From assembly GCF_000756375.1 (NCBI RefSeq), contig NZ_JNFD01000019.1, forward strand, positions 1 to 63,339: a stretch of DNA of 63,339 nucleotides, in the 5' to 3' direction. Numbering within the stretch: the first letter of the stretch is position 1; each line of letters begins with the position of its first letter. The notes beneath the pieces were generated by a model. The model searched no databases and was not told the DNA's origin. It saw only the letters and a program-made list of their open reading frames with translations. Below, in pieces: positions 1 through 9,162 of this stretch. The translations under genes were made by a program, and so were the position numbers. This DNA comes from Sphingopyxis sp. LC81. Lineage in GTDB: Bacteria > Pseudomonadota > Alphaproteobacteria > Sphingomonadales > Sphingomonadaceae.

Positions 1-2
1 CG

Positions 3-1508
3 CCGGGCGGGGCCGCCGGCGCCCCGCCCCCGGTGGCCGCCGTGTCCGTCATCCCGCCCCCGACGCCGCCGCCGCCCCCCACGCCGACTCCGCCCCCCCC
101 GCCCGGCACCGTCACCCCCGCCGCGAACTGCCCGGCCATTGCCGGTCCCGACCAGCTTACGAACCTCGGCACGATTTCGGGCCCCGGCGGCGAATGGCGC
201 AACTGCGGCTTCCCGACGCGCTTCACCGCGACGACCGCGATTCCGAAGGCTCCGGGCGTCATCTATTCGCTTCCTGGCCGCGTCGATGTCGGCACCGATC
301 AGGGTGCAACGAGCACCAATAACGTCGTCACGCTGACGGTCGATCCGGGCGTCACCATCTTTGGTGCAACGGGCGTTTCCTTCCTCGCGGTCAACCGCGG
401 CAACCGCATCGACGCGGTCGGTACGCCGACGCAGCCGATCATCTTCACCGGCCGCGGCAACGTCGTCGGCTCGGCGGGCGACCAGACGTCGCAGCTGTGG
501 GGCGGCGTCGTCCTGCTCGGCCGCGCGCCGATCACCGACTGCCTTGCACCGGGTGCGGCGCCGGGCACCGCGGCGTGCGAACGCGACACCGAAGGCACGT
601 CGAACGCGCTCTATGGCGGCGCGCAGCCGGGCGATAACTCGGGCCGCCTGTCCTATGTCCAGATCCGCTATTCGGGCTTCATCCTGTCGGCGGCAAGCGA
701 GCTTCAGGGGCTGACGCCTTCGGGCACCGGTTCGGGCACCCAGATCGACCATGTCCAGATCCACAACAGCTCGGACGACGGTATCGAAGTGTTCGGCGGC
801 CGCGTGAACATGAAGCATCTGGTGATCACCGGCGCCGAAGACGACGGTCTCGACACCGACGTCGGTTACAAGGGCAACATCCAGTACGTCATCGGCGTGC
901 AGCGCGAAGGCGGCGCGGTCGGCGACTCGATGATGGAAATCGACTCGAACGGCAACGAAGATGCGGTTCCGCGCCAGAATGTCGCGATCTCGAACTTCAC
1001 CTATATCCACCGCAACAATGCGGCGGGTAACGGCGTGTCGATCCTGGTGCGCGGCGGCGCGGACTATACGTTCGCCAACGGCCTGATCGTCGCTCCGGGC
1101 TTCCGCTGCCTTGGCCTCAACAGCGCGACGACGATCAACCCGGCGAACCCCGCGCTCGACGAAGCCGGCCCGCCGAAGTTCTTCTCGGTCTCGCTGCAGT
1201 GCAACGCCACCCCGTTCCGCGGCACGAGCGGCGTGACCGACGCGCAGGTGCAGTCGATTTTCGAAGCCGGCACGAACAACCGTTCGAACTATGTGCCGTC
1301 GCTGACCAGCCTGTTCATCAACGGGGCGACCGAAACCGGCTTCACGCCCTTCAACGCGAAGACGCTGAACGCCTTCTTCGACACCACCGCCTATGTCGGC
1401 GCCGTCCGCGACGCCAACGACACCTGGTATCAGGGCTGGACCTGCAACTCGTCGACCGCGAACTTCGGCACGACGAGCCGCGCCTGCAGCGCCATTCCGA
1501 CGACCTGA
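3..1508 (+). CDS. Secreted parallel beta-helix-like protein, 5' end outside window
   Basis: The frame is open from base 3 with no stop upstream, so the gene begins before the window; a GTG at 33 is only an internal codon. About 501 residues are present. They open with a proline-rich linker (PPPTPPPPPTPTPPPPPG), as found after a signal peptide or lipoprotein anchor. A Cys-, Gly-, Asn- and Asp-rich domain follows, with short repeated strands such as LSYVQIRYSG, IDHVQIHNSSDDGIE and MKHLVITGAEDDGLD, which suggests a right-handed parallel beta-helix. No catalytic motif is recognised. The gene lies 82 bases before a TonB-dependent receptor, a pairing I recall from sphingomonads and Caulobacter, and upstream of the type II secretion operon, so it could be secreted cargo or a surface partner of the receptor. 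That role is inference. Confidence 0.7.
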   Translation, partial: PGGAAGAPPPVAAVSVIPPPTPPPPPTPTPPPPPGTVTPAANCPAIAGPDQLTNLGTISGPGGEWRNCGFPTRFTATTAIPKAPGVIYSLPGRVDVGTDQGATSTNNVVTLTVDPGVTIFGATGVSFLAVNRGNRIDAVGTPTQPIIFTGRGNVVGSAGDQTSQLWGGVVLLGRAPITDCLAPGAAPGTAACERDTEGTSNALYGGAQPGDNSGRLSYVQIRYSGFILSAASELQGLTPSGTGSGTQIDHVQIHNSSDDGIEVFGGRVNMKHLVITGAEDDGLDTDVGYKGNIQYVIGVQREGGAVGDSMMEIDSNGNEDAVPRQNVAISNFTYIHRNNAAGNGVSILVRGGADYTFANGLIVAPGFRCLGLNSATTINPANPALDEAGPPKFFSVSLQCNATPFRGTSGVTDAQVQSIFEAGTNNRSNYVPSLTSLFINGATETGFTPFNAKTLNAFFDTTAYVGAVRDANDTWYQGWTCNSSTANFGTTSRACSAIPTT

Positions 1509-1526
1509 TCGCTCGCGATCCAATTG

Positions 1527-1561
1527 GGGAGCGGGCACGCCTGACGGGCTGGCCCGCTCCC
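1527..1561 (+). terminator. Inverted repeat between the beta-helix gene and the TonB receptor gene
   Basis: GGGAGCGGGC (1527-1536) pairs perfectly with GCCCGCTCCC (1552-1561) around a 15-base loop, starting 18 bases after the upstream stop codon. Only a short TTCC follows, so it is at best a weak or partial Rho-independent terminator. It may instead act as an attenuator or mRNA-stabilising stem that sets unequal expression of the two genes. Confidence 0.45.
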
Positions 1562-1590
1562 TTCCTGCATATCCTTGGGGACTTTCCATC

Positions 1591-4299
1591 ATGACCAAGC
1601 GGCCGATCTTTGCCAGCCTGCTTCTCCTCAGTTCCGCTCTCGTCGCGCCTGCCGCTCTGGCGCAGGATATGGGCGCGCCCGCGCCTGACGCGCCCCCGGT
1701 CACGGCCGAAGTGCCCGCGACCGACGATGCTGCGGCTCAGGACGACGAACAGGGCGACGTCTCGATCCCCGGCGGCGCCGATCAGGAAATCGTCGTCACC
1801 GGCCGCTTTACCCCCAACGTCGTCCGCGCGACCCCCGAGGTTGTCTCGGTGCTGTCGTCGGCCGATATTGCCCGCACCGGCGAAGGCGATATTTCGGGCT
1901 CGCTCCAGCGCGTCACCGGCCTGTCGGTCGTCGGCAGCGGCTTCGTCTATGTCCGCGGCCTTGGCGACCGTTACTCGCTCGCGCTGCTCAACGGTTCGCC
2001 GCTGCCGAGCCCCGAGCCGCTGAAACGCGTCGTTCCGCTCGACATCTTCCCGTCGAACGTCATCGATTCGACGCTCGTCCAGAAAAGCTATTCGGCGAAC
2101 TTCCCCGGCGAATTCGGCGGCGGCGTGATCAACCTCACGACCAAGGCGATCCCGCGCGAACCCTTCATCACTTTCAGCGGCGGCATCGGCTGGGACAGCG
2201 AGACGACGAACCAGCTTGGCTATACCTATTATGGCAGCGACACCGACGTCACCGGCTTCGACGACGGCAGCCGCGATGTCCCGTCGGTCCTGAAGGCCGC
2301 CTTCGCGAGCGGCAAGCCGATCCTCGAAGGCGCCGATTTCTCCCAGGAAGATCTGGAATTTATCCAGATGGAGCTGGTCAACAGCGACACGGCGTTGCTG
2401 CAGCAGAATGATCATATCCCGATCAACTGGTCCGCTGGCATCACCGGCGGCACGACGATCCCCTTCGCCGACGGCGAGCTCGGCATCATCGCGACCGCGG
2501 GGATCAGCAACAAGTGGCGCACCCGCGACACGTTGCAGCAGACGTCGCTGAACAAGGATCTGTCGGGCGATCCGCAGACCAGCTACAACCGCGTCATCAC
2601 CGACAACCGCATCGTCGTGAACGCGCTGCTCGGTTTCGGCCTCGAAATCGGCGAACACAAGCTGCGCTGGACCAACCTTTTTATTCGCGACACGTTGAAA
2701 CAGGCGCGTCTCGGCCTCGGCACCGACGCGAACCAGGTCGGCCGTGACATCATGAAGCAGGACACCGCCTGGTACGAGCGCCAGCTGATCAACACGCAAT
2801 TCGTCGGCGAATTCCACTTCGACGCGTTGAAGGTCGATCTGCGCGGCGCTTACGCCAATTCGCAGCGCGAGGCGCCCTATGAACGCGGCTTCACCTATGT
2901 GCGCACCAACCTGCCGACCGCGCAGGACCCCACGGGCAACAAGTTCGTCAACGACCTTGGCGGCAACCGCGGTGACGCGACAATTGCCTTCTCGGACCTC
3001 AACGAGGATCTGTGGTCGGGCGGCGTCGACCTGTCGTACGAGCTCGCCCCGCAGATCACCGCGACCGTGGGTTACGCCTATTCGGACACGAGCCGTACCG
3101 CCGTGCGCCGCGCCTTCCAGTTCCGTGCCTCGGGCCTGCCGGTGCCGGTGACGCAGTTGCGCCCCGACTATCTGCTCTCCGATGCGTCGATCCAGCTCTA
3201 TGACATCACGCTGGTCGAAACGTCGGCGCAGGACGGCACCGCGGCGTTCGACGCCGGGCTCACCACCCACGCCGGATATGCCCAGCTTCAGGCCGAGATC
3301 GTGTCGGGCATGAACGTCAACGTCGGCGTGCGCTATGAGGACGGCAAGCAGACCGTCGTGCCGATCGACCTGTTCGGCACCGGCGGAAGCGCGATTGCCG
3401 CAACCAATCTCAAGAACGACTATTGGCTGCCCGCCGTGACGCTGACCTGGGAAGTGGCGCCCGATATGCAGCTGCGCCTCAACGCCGCGAACACGATCGC
3501 CCGCCCCCAGTTCCGCGAACTGATTGCGCAAATCTATCAGGATCCCGAATCGAACCGCCAGTTCCGCGGTAACCCGTCGCTGGCCGACAGCGAACTCTGG
3601 AACAGCGAGCTGCGCTATGAATGGTATTTCGCCAAGGACCAGCGTTTCACCGCGGCGGGCTTCTTCAAGAAGATCGAGAACCCGATCGAGGCCTACACCT
3701 CGCTCAGCACCGATTCGATCGCCAACACCAGCTTCGCCAACGCGCCCAAGGCGTTGCTCTACGGCGGCGAGGTCGAGGTGCAGAAATATTTCGCGCTCGA
3801 CACGCTGTCGGACGCGGCCTTCTGGGCAAGCCGCCGCCTGGTGCTGATCGGCAACTACACCTACACCAAGTCGGAAATTCAGGTCGGCGCGGGTGACACC
3901 ACGGTGATCAACGGCGTGGTGCAGGATGCCAGCAACTTCTTCTTCGACGGCGCGCCGCTCACCGGCCAGTCGGACCATCTGGTCAACATCCAGATCGGGC
4001 TCGAAGATCAGGACAATCTGTCGCAGCAGACGCTGCTCCTGACCTATGCCAGCCCGCGCGTCACCAGCCGCGGCCCGTCGGGTCAGCCCGATATCCGCGA
4101 AAAGCCGGGCATCTCGCTCGACTTCGTCGCGCGTCAGGGCATCTCGCTGCTGGACAAGGAAATCGAGCTGAAGTTCGAGGCGCGCAACCTGACCGGCCGC
4201 AATTATGAGGAAGTGCAGACGTCGGGCGACAATCGCATCTTCCTCAACCGTTACAAGCTGGGCCGTACCTTTTCGCTCAGCGCGTCGCTGAAGTTCTAA
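1591..4299 (+). CDS. TonB-dependent outer-membrane receptor
   Basis: A 902-residue outer-membrane active transporter that would import a ligand using TonB/ExbBD energy. The chosen ATG at 1591 gives a clean signal peptide (MTKRPIFASLLLLSSALVAP, cleaved after ALAQ); the frame is open further upstream but that stretch is not protein-like. A mature N-terminal acidic/proline linker is followed by the plug domain (about residues 65-200, opening QEIVVTGRF, with YVRGLGDRY and the late plug motif FGGGVINL). A 22-strand-type barrel rich in alternating aromatic residues completes it, ending in Phe (SLSASLKF) as expected for BAM-assembled proteins. The ligand cannot be told from sequence. It follows the beta-helix gene and precedes the gsp operon. 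The family is clear; the substrate is unknown. Confidence 0.93.
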   Translation: MTKRPIFASLLLLSSALVAPAALAQDMGAPAPDAPPVTAEVPATDDAAAQDDEQGDVSIPGGADQEIVVTGRFTPNVVRATPEVVSVLSSADIARTGEGDISGSLQRVTGLSVVGSGFVYVRGLGDRYSLALLNGSPLPSPEPLKRVVPLDIFPSNVIDSTLVQKSYSANFPGEFGGGVINLTTKAIPREPFITFSGGIGWDSETTNQLGYTYYGSDTDVTGFDDGSRDVPSVLKAAFASGKPILEGADFSQEDLEFIQMELVNSDTALLQQNDHIPINWSAGITGGTTIPFADGELGIIATAGISNKWRTRDTLQQTSLNKDLSGDPQTSYNRVITDNRIVVNALLGFGLEIGEHKLRWTNLFIRDTLKQARLGLGTDANQVGRDIMKQDTAWYERQLINTQFVGEFHFDALKVDLRGAYANSQREAPYERGFTYVRTNLPTAQDPTGNKFVNDLGGNRGDATIAFSDLNEDLWSGGVDLSYELAPQITATVGYAYSDTSRTAVRRAFQFRASGLPVPVTQLRPDYLLSDASIQLYDITLVETSAQDGTAAFDAGLTTHAGYAQLQAEIVSGMNVNVGVRYEDGKQTVVPIDLFGTGGSAIAATNLKNDYWLPAVTLTWEVAPDMQLRLNAANTIARPQFRELIAQIYQDPESNRQFRGNPSLADSELWNSELRYEWYFAKDQRFTAAGFFKKIENPIEAYTSLSTDSIANTSFANAPKALLYGGEVEVQKYFALDTLSDAAFWASRRLVLIGNYTYTKSEIQVGAGDTTVINGVVQDASNFFFDGAPLTGQSDHLVNIQIGLEDQDNLSQQTLLLTYASPRVTSRGPSGQPDIREKPGISLDFVARQGISLLDKEIELKFEARNLTGRNYEEVQTSGDNRIFLNRYKLGRTFSLSASLKF

Positions 4300-4308
4300 A
4301 GTCAAAAT

Positions 4309-4335
4309 CCTCCCCGTCGCAAAGCGATGGGGAGG
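4309..4335. repeat. Short dispersed-type palindrome after the TonB receptor
   Basis: CCTCCCCGTCGC (4309-4320), loop AAA, then GCGATGGGGAGG (4324-4335): a 12-bp stem with one G-T wobble, 9 bases past the receptor stop. No T-run follows, so it is not a classical Rho-independent terminator. It looks like the short CCTCCCC/GGGGAGG palindromes scattered through sphingomonad intergenic regions. The rest of the gap (4336-4571) holds no convincing gene. A GGGGGAC sits 12-18 bases before gspC and may serve as its weak ribosome binding site. Confidence 0.5.
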
Positions 4336-4571
4336 GGGCCGCCCGAACCGGCATTGGATGGAAGGGTCGCTGGTCGTCCCGGCCCTTCCGTCAGCCCCTC
4401 GGAGGGCTCATCTTTCCGCCCCCTGCGGCAAGGGAAGATCCTTTCGGGTCGCCTCAGCAGACTCGCTCGACCGTCAAAAAACTGTAATCTTCCGGTCAAC
4501 TGATTGTCACCGTTCGCCCCTAGGCGATTCGCGAGACAGGTTTTTTCAGTCTGGGGGGACAGAGACATTTC

Positions 4572-5453
4572 ATGGCAACGCTGATGTCCGGATCGGCCGT
4601 TCGGCTGCCGCGTGCGCTGCCTGCATGGCTCCGCGCCGGGAAGCGCTCGCCGCGCGAGATCTGGCCGATGCTGCTGGCCGGCCTGCTCGGCGCGCTGTTG
4701 GTATGGCAATGCGTCCGCCTGCTCTGGACATTGCTCACGCCGCTGTCGCCGCTCGGCGCGTGGCAGCCGCAGGCCGCGGTGATCGCATCGCCCGCCGAAC
4801 GGCGCGCACTCTTTTCCCAGTTCGACCCCTTCTTTCGCAGCAATGCGCAGGGGCCCGCGTCGACTACCGTCACTTCGGCGGGCCTGACGCTCTTCGGCAT
4901 CAACCTCAACGAAGCGACGGGCGGCGGCTCGGCGATCATCGCGGGCGAGGATGGCATCCAGACCAGCTATGCCGTCGGTGACGAGATCGCGCCGGGGTTG
5001 AAGCTTGCCGGCATCGCCTTCGACCATGTCCTGCTCGACCGCGGCGGCGCGCGCGAAAGTCTGTTTCTCGACCAGAGCGGCGAAGCGCCGGTCGCAAATC
5101 CCGCGACGCCGCTGCCCGCGCCGACGCCCGAGATCGGGGCTGCCTCGGGCGGCGCGAGTGCGAGCGGAGAAATGACCCCTGCGGCGATCAAGGCCGGCGT
5201 CGGCTTCGCCCCGCGCACCGAAGAGGGCCGCGTCACCGGCATCGTCGTCCAGCCGCAGGGCGACGGCGCGGCGTTCCGCGCCGCAGGCCTGCGCCCCGGC
5301 GACGTCATCCGTTCGGTCGGCGGACGCCCGATCGGATCGGCGAGCGACGCCGCCGCGCTCGCCAACCAACTTACGCCGGGCGCGCGCATCGCGCTCGAAG
5401 TCGAGCGCGGCGCCAGCGTCGTTCCCGTCGCCATTTTCCTTTCGAAGCAATAG
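4572..5453 (+). CDS. gspC: Type II secretion system inner-membrane protein GspC
   Basis: A 293-residue protein with one N-terminal transmembrane helix (about residues 33-55), a periplasmic homology region (about 95-165, including LTLFGINLNEATGGGSAI, which would contact the secretin N0 domain), an Ala/Pro linker and a C-terminal PDZ domain (about 200-290, with GLRPGDVIRSVGG). This is the standard GspC architecture and length. It is the first gene of the gsp operon, 5 bases before gspD. GspC links the inner-membrane platform to the GspD channel and helps recruit substrates. The start is the first ATG after the intergenic stem-loop. Confidence 0.93.
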   Translation: MATLMSGSAVRLPRALPAWLRAGKRSPREIWPMLLAGLLGALLVWQCVRLLWTLLTPLSPLGAWQPQAAVIASPAERRALFSQFDPFFRSNAQGPASTTVTSAGLTLFGINLNEATGGGSAIIAGEDGIQTSYAVGDEIAPGLKLAGIAFDHVLLDRGGARESLFLDQSGEAPVANPATPLPAPTPEIGAASGGASASGEMTPAAIKAGVGFAPRTEEGRVTGIVVQPQGDGAAFRAAGLRPGDVIRSVGGRPIGSASDAAALANQLTPGARIALEVERGASVVPVAIFLSKQ

Positions 5454-5458
5454 GTTTT

Positions 5459-7672
5459 ATGCGTCTCAAACTGTCCCTGATGCTCGCCGCCGCGCTGGTT
5501 TCCGCCACGCCGAGACCGGCGTTCGCCCAGTACACGCTCAACGTTCGCGATGCCGATATCCGCGCCTTCATCCAGGATGCGGCGCGGGTCACCGGCCGGA
5601 CTTTCGTCATCGACGGCCGCGTTAACGGCAAGGTGTCGGTGGTCACCGACCGCCCGCTGTCGCGCAGCGAATATTTCGAGATCTTCCTCGCGACCTTGCG
5701 TTCGAACGGCCTCGTTGCGGTCCCCGGACCGAACGGCAGCTACCGCGTCCAGCCGATCGACGGCGCCGCGGCGCAGCCCGGCCGGATCGGCAGCCGCGGC
5801 GCGGCGCAGAACCAGTTCGTCACCGAAATCATTCGCCTGCGCTATATCGATGCGGTCTCGGCGGTCGAAACATTGCGCCCGCTCGTCAGCGCGCAGGGCT
5901 CGCTCACCGCGAACCGCAACGCCAACAGTCTCGTCGTCGCCGACTTCGCCGACAATATCCGCCGCATCCGCGCGCTCGCGTCGAGCATCGACCGCGACAG
6001 CTCGACCAGCCAGATCGTCACGCTGAAAAATGCCGGCGCGCGCGAAATCGCCGCCGCGCTGCAGGCGCTCGTCCCGGCGGCGGGCGAGGGCGCGCAGAAA
6101 CCCGTCGCGATCGTGCCGATCGACAGCAGCAATGCGATTGCTCTTAGGGGTGATCAGGCGATGGTCGCGCGCTTCGTCTCGATGGCGAACGATCTCGACG
6201 CGAAGGCCGCGGGCGGCACCGAGCTCCGCGTCTATTGGCTCGAACATGCCAATGCCGAAACCTTGCTGCCGACGCTGCAACAGCTGATTGGCGGCGGCAG
6301 CGACCCGGTGCAGAAGGCGGGTCTTCCGCCCGCTTCCTCTTCGTCGATGTCTTCGTCGAACGGCAACGGTGCGCCGGCGGCTGCCGCCGCCCAGGCTGCC
6401 CCCACCTCGGTCGGTGGCGGCGGAAGCGGTAGCATCTCGACCCGCGGCCCCGCGATCATCACGCGTTACGAAGGCGCGAACGCGATCATCGTCGCCGCCA
6501 ACAGCGAAGTGCAGCGGATGCTCGGCGAACTGATCCGCCAGCTCGACAGCCGCCGCCAACAGGTTCTCGTCGAGGCGATCGTTGTCGAGATCGGCGACGA
6601 TGCGGCGAAACGCCTCGGGGTCCAGTTCCTGCTCGGCGGCAAGAATATCCCCTTCGTCGCGACGAGCTACAGCAACGCGCAGCCCAATATCCTGACGCTC
6701 GGCGGCGCCTATGCCGCGACCAAGCTGACGCAGGACAAGACGACGGTCGACGGCGAAACCGTCGTTACCCAGACGACGAGCTCGCTCGGCAACAGCCTGC
6801 AGGAAGCCGCGGCGGCGTCGCTGCTCGCCGCGAGCGGCGGGTTCGCGGGTTTCGCGGGCGACATCGGCAAGAACACGATCTTCGGCGCGATCATCAACGC
6901 GGTGAAGTCGGACACGACGTCGAACCTGCTCGCGACCCCGCATATCGTCACGCTCGACAATCAGGCGGCGAAATTCCTCGTCGGGCAGGACGTGCCGATC
7001 ACCACCGGCGAACAGCTGGGCGACAATTTCGAGAACGCCTTCCGCACCGTCCAGCGCGAAGAGGTCGGGATCAAGCTGGAAGTGACCCCGCAGGTCAATG
7101 GCGCCGGCGAAGTGAAAATGTTCCTGCGCCAGGAGGTGTCGAGCGTCGCCGGCCCCGTCTCGTCGCGCAACAGCGACCTCATCCTCAACAAACGCGCGTT
7201 CGAAACCGTGCTGACCGTCGACGATGGCGAAATCCTGGCAATCGGCGGGCTACTCAACGACGACGAGCGCAAGACGATCGAGCGCATCCCGCTGCTCAGC
7301 GACATTCCGCTGCTGGGCGAATTGTTCAAATCGCGCAGCCGCACGCGATCGAAGACCAATTTGATGGTCTTCATCCGTCCGACGATCCTGCGCAATCGCG
7401 AGGACAATGCCGCGCTCACCGCGCGTCGTTACGGCTATATCCGCGACTTCCAGCTCCAGCGGAACCCCGATGTGGAACCCGCGATCGATACGCTGGTGCG
7501 CGACTATCTGGGCGCGGTGCCGCCGGTGCCGAGCGCAGCCACGTCCGCTGACATCACCGTCGGCCCGGTGAACCTGCCCGAATTGCGCGGACCCGACGGC
7601 AGCGTCACAGCGACCGACGTCCCGCCCTCGATTTCACAGGCGCCCGCGCCGCCCGCCGGAGACTATCCGTGA
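5459..7672 (+). CDS. gspD: Type II secretion system secretin GspD
   Basis: A 737-residue outer-membrane channel subunit with a signal peptide (MRLKLSLMLAAALVSATPRP, cut after AFAQ). The N0 domain starts at YTLNVRDADIRAFIQ and is followed by N1-N3 repeats (about 100-390). N3 carries a low-complexity Ser/Gly/Ala insert (about 285-325) before ITRYEGANAIIVAANSEVQR. The secretin beta-barrel (about 400-650) contains VPITTGE and the conserved end IGGLLNDDERKTIERIPLLSD. A C-terminal tail of about 90 residues could bind a pilotin or the S-domain partner; no pilotin gene is visible nearby. The stop overlaps the gspE start (GTGA). Confidence 0.96.
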   Translation: MRLKLSLMLAAALVSATPRPAFAQYTLNVRDADIRAFIQDAARVTGRTFVIDGRVNGKVSVVTDRPLSRSEYFEIFLATLRSNGLVAVPGPNGSYRVQPIDGAAAQPGRIGSRGAAQNQFVTEIIRLRYIDAVSAVETLRPLVSAQGSLTANRNANSLVVADFADNIRRIRALASSIDRDSSTSQIVTLKNAGAREIAAALQALVPAAGEGAQKPVAIVPIDSSNAIALRGDQAMVARFVSMANDLDAKAAGGTELRVYWLEHANAETLLPTLQQLIGGGSDPVQKAGLPPASSSSMSSSNGNGAPAAAAAQAAPTSVGGGGSGSISTRGPAIITRYEGANAIIVAANSEVQRMLGELIRQLDSRRQQVLVEAIVVEIGDDAAKRLGVQFLLGGKNIPFVATSYSNAQPNILTLGGAYAATKLTQDKTTVDGETVVTQTTSSLGNSLQEAAAASLLAASGGFAGFAGDIGKNTIFGAIINAVKSDTTSNLLATPHIVTLDNQAAKFLVGQDVPITTGEQLGDNFENAFRTVQREEVGIKLEVTPQVNGAGEVKMFLRQEVSSVAGPVSSRNSDLILNKRAFETVLTVDDGEILAIGGLLNDDERKTIERIPLLSDIPLLGELFKSRSRTRSKTNLMVFIRPTILRNREDNAALTARRYGYIRDFQLQRNPDVEPAIDTLVRDYLGAVPPVPSAATSADITVGPVNLPELRGPDGSVTATDVPPSISQAPAPPAGDYP

Positions 7673-9162
7673 CCGACATCGAACCGGCGGCGCCTCCCCC
7701 GGCGCCGGTTGATATTCCTTACGGCTTTGCCCGTACGCACGGTGTCGTCATCGCTGAGGGCGAGGGCGGCGCCTGGCTCGCGACCTTGCGCGAGGGCGCC
7801 GACCCCGCGGTGCTGATCGAGGTGAAACGTTATCTTGCGCAGCCGCTGCGCGTCGCGACCGCGAGTGTTGCCGATTTCGACCGGCTGCTCTCCGACCATT
7901 ATGCGGTCGACAGCACGGCCGCTGCGATGGCGGGGTCGCTCGACGGCAGCGATATCGATTTCAGCCTGCCGAGCGCCGAGGATCTGCTCGACAGCGCCGA
8001 TGACGCCCCCGCGATCCGCCTGATCAACGCGATCATCGCCGAAGCGGTGCGTCAGGGGGTCAGCGACATCCATATCGAGCCCTATGAAAGCGGACTCGTC
8101 GTGCGCATGCGCACCGACGGCGTGCTGCGCGAACATCTGCGCATGCCGCCGCACGTGGCTCCAGTCGTCGTCAGCCGCATCAAGGTGATGGCGCGCCTCG
8201 ACATCGCCGAACGCCGCGTGCCGCAGGACGGCCGCATCGGGCTGACGCTCGCGGGCAAAGCGGTCGACGTGCGCGTGTCGACGCTGCCGAGCCGTGCGGG
8301 CGAACGCGTCGTGATGCGTATCCTCGACAAGGACGCCGCGGGGATCGATTTCGACATCCTCGGCCTGACCGGCGCTGCCGACCAGATTTTGCGCGAGGCG
8401 CTCGCCGAACCCAATGGCATCATCCTCGTCACCGGCCCGACCGGTTCGGGCAAGACGACGACGCTCTATGCGGCGCTCAAGCAATTGAACGATGGCCAGC
8501 GCAACATCCTCACCGTCGAGGATCCGGTCGAATATGCCGTCGACGGCGTCGGTCAGACGCAGGTGAATAGCAAGGTCGGGCTCGACTTCGCCGCGGGCCT
8601 CCGCGCGATCCTGCGCCAGGATCCCGACGTCGTGATGGTCGGCGAAATCCGCGACCGCGAGACCGCCGATATCGCGGTGCAGGCGTCGCTGACGGGCCAT
8701 CTCGTGCTCTCGACCGTTCACACGAACGATGCGGTGGGCGCGATCACACGCCTCAAGGATCTGAAGGTCGAGCCCTTCCTCCTCGCCTCGACGCTCCGCG
8801 CGGTGCTCGCGCAGCGGCTGGTGCGCAAGCTGTGCGATCATTGCCGCGAACCGGTGCAGGCCGACAACAGCGTCGCTGCGATCCTCGGCCTCGACATCGG
8901 CACCGTGATCTGGCGCCCGAAGGGCTGCGACCAGTGCGGCCATAGCGGGTATAAGGGACGGATCGGCGTGTTCGAGGCGATCAAGGTCGACGAGACCGTC
9001 CGCCGCTACATCTACAACGGCGGCGACGAGGCGATGATCGCCAAGCACGCCTTCCTCAAATCGCCGACGCTGGCGTCGGCGGCGCGGACGATGGTCGCGA
9101 AGGGGCTGACGACCGCCGAGGAGGCGATCCGCATCGCGCGGCGCGAGGATGTCGATGCCTGA
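7669..9162 (+). CDS. gspE: Type II secretion ATPase GspE
   Basis: A 497-residue cytoplasmic hexameric ATPase that powers pseudopilus assembly. It has an N-terminal N1E/N2E region, Walker A GPTGSGKTT near residue 256, Asp-box and Walker B region with DPDVVMVGEIRD near 320, a His box, and a zinc-binding tetracysteine loop (CDHC and CDQC) typical of GspE and PilB. It begins with GTG inside the gspD stop codon (GTGA overlap), with GGAG about 8 bases upstream. Its length is usual for the family. It would dock on GspL and GspF, encoded in the same operon. Confidence 0.97.
   Translation: MTDIEPAAPPPAPVDIPYGFARTHGVVIAEGEGGAWLATLREGADPAVLIEVKRYLAQPLRVATASVADFDRLLSDHYAVDSTAAAMAGSLDGSDIDFSLPSAEDLLDSADDAPAIRLINAIIAEAVRQGVSDIHIEPYESGLVVRMRTDGVLREHLRMPPHVAPVVVSRIKVMARLDIAERRVPQDGRIGLTLAGKAVDVRVSTLPSRAGERVVMRILDKDAAGIDFDILGLTGAADQILREALAEPNGIILVTGPTGSGKTTTLYAALKQLNDGQRNILTVEDPVEYAVDGVGQTQVNSKVGLDFAAGLRAILRQDPDVVMVGEIRDRETADIAVQASLTGHLVLSTVHTNDAVGAITRLKDLKVEPFLLASTLRAVLAQRLVRKLCDHCREPVQADNSVAAILGLDIGTVIWRPKGCDQCGHSGYKGRIGVFEAIKVDETVRRYIYNGGDEAMIAKHAFLKSPTLASAARTMVAKGLTTAEEAIRIARREDVDA

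Noticed and set aside
1351..4305. A 984-codon minus-strand frame opposite the TonB receptor, and similar frames opposite gspD (4967-6943) and gspE (7663-9048)
   Set aside because: Composition is typical of antisense shadows, no start signal or domain is seen, and the sense genes are certain.
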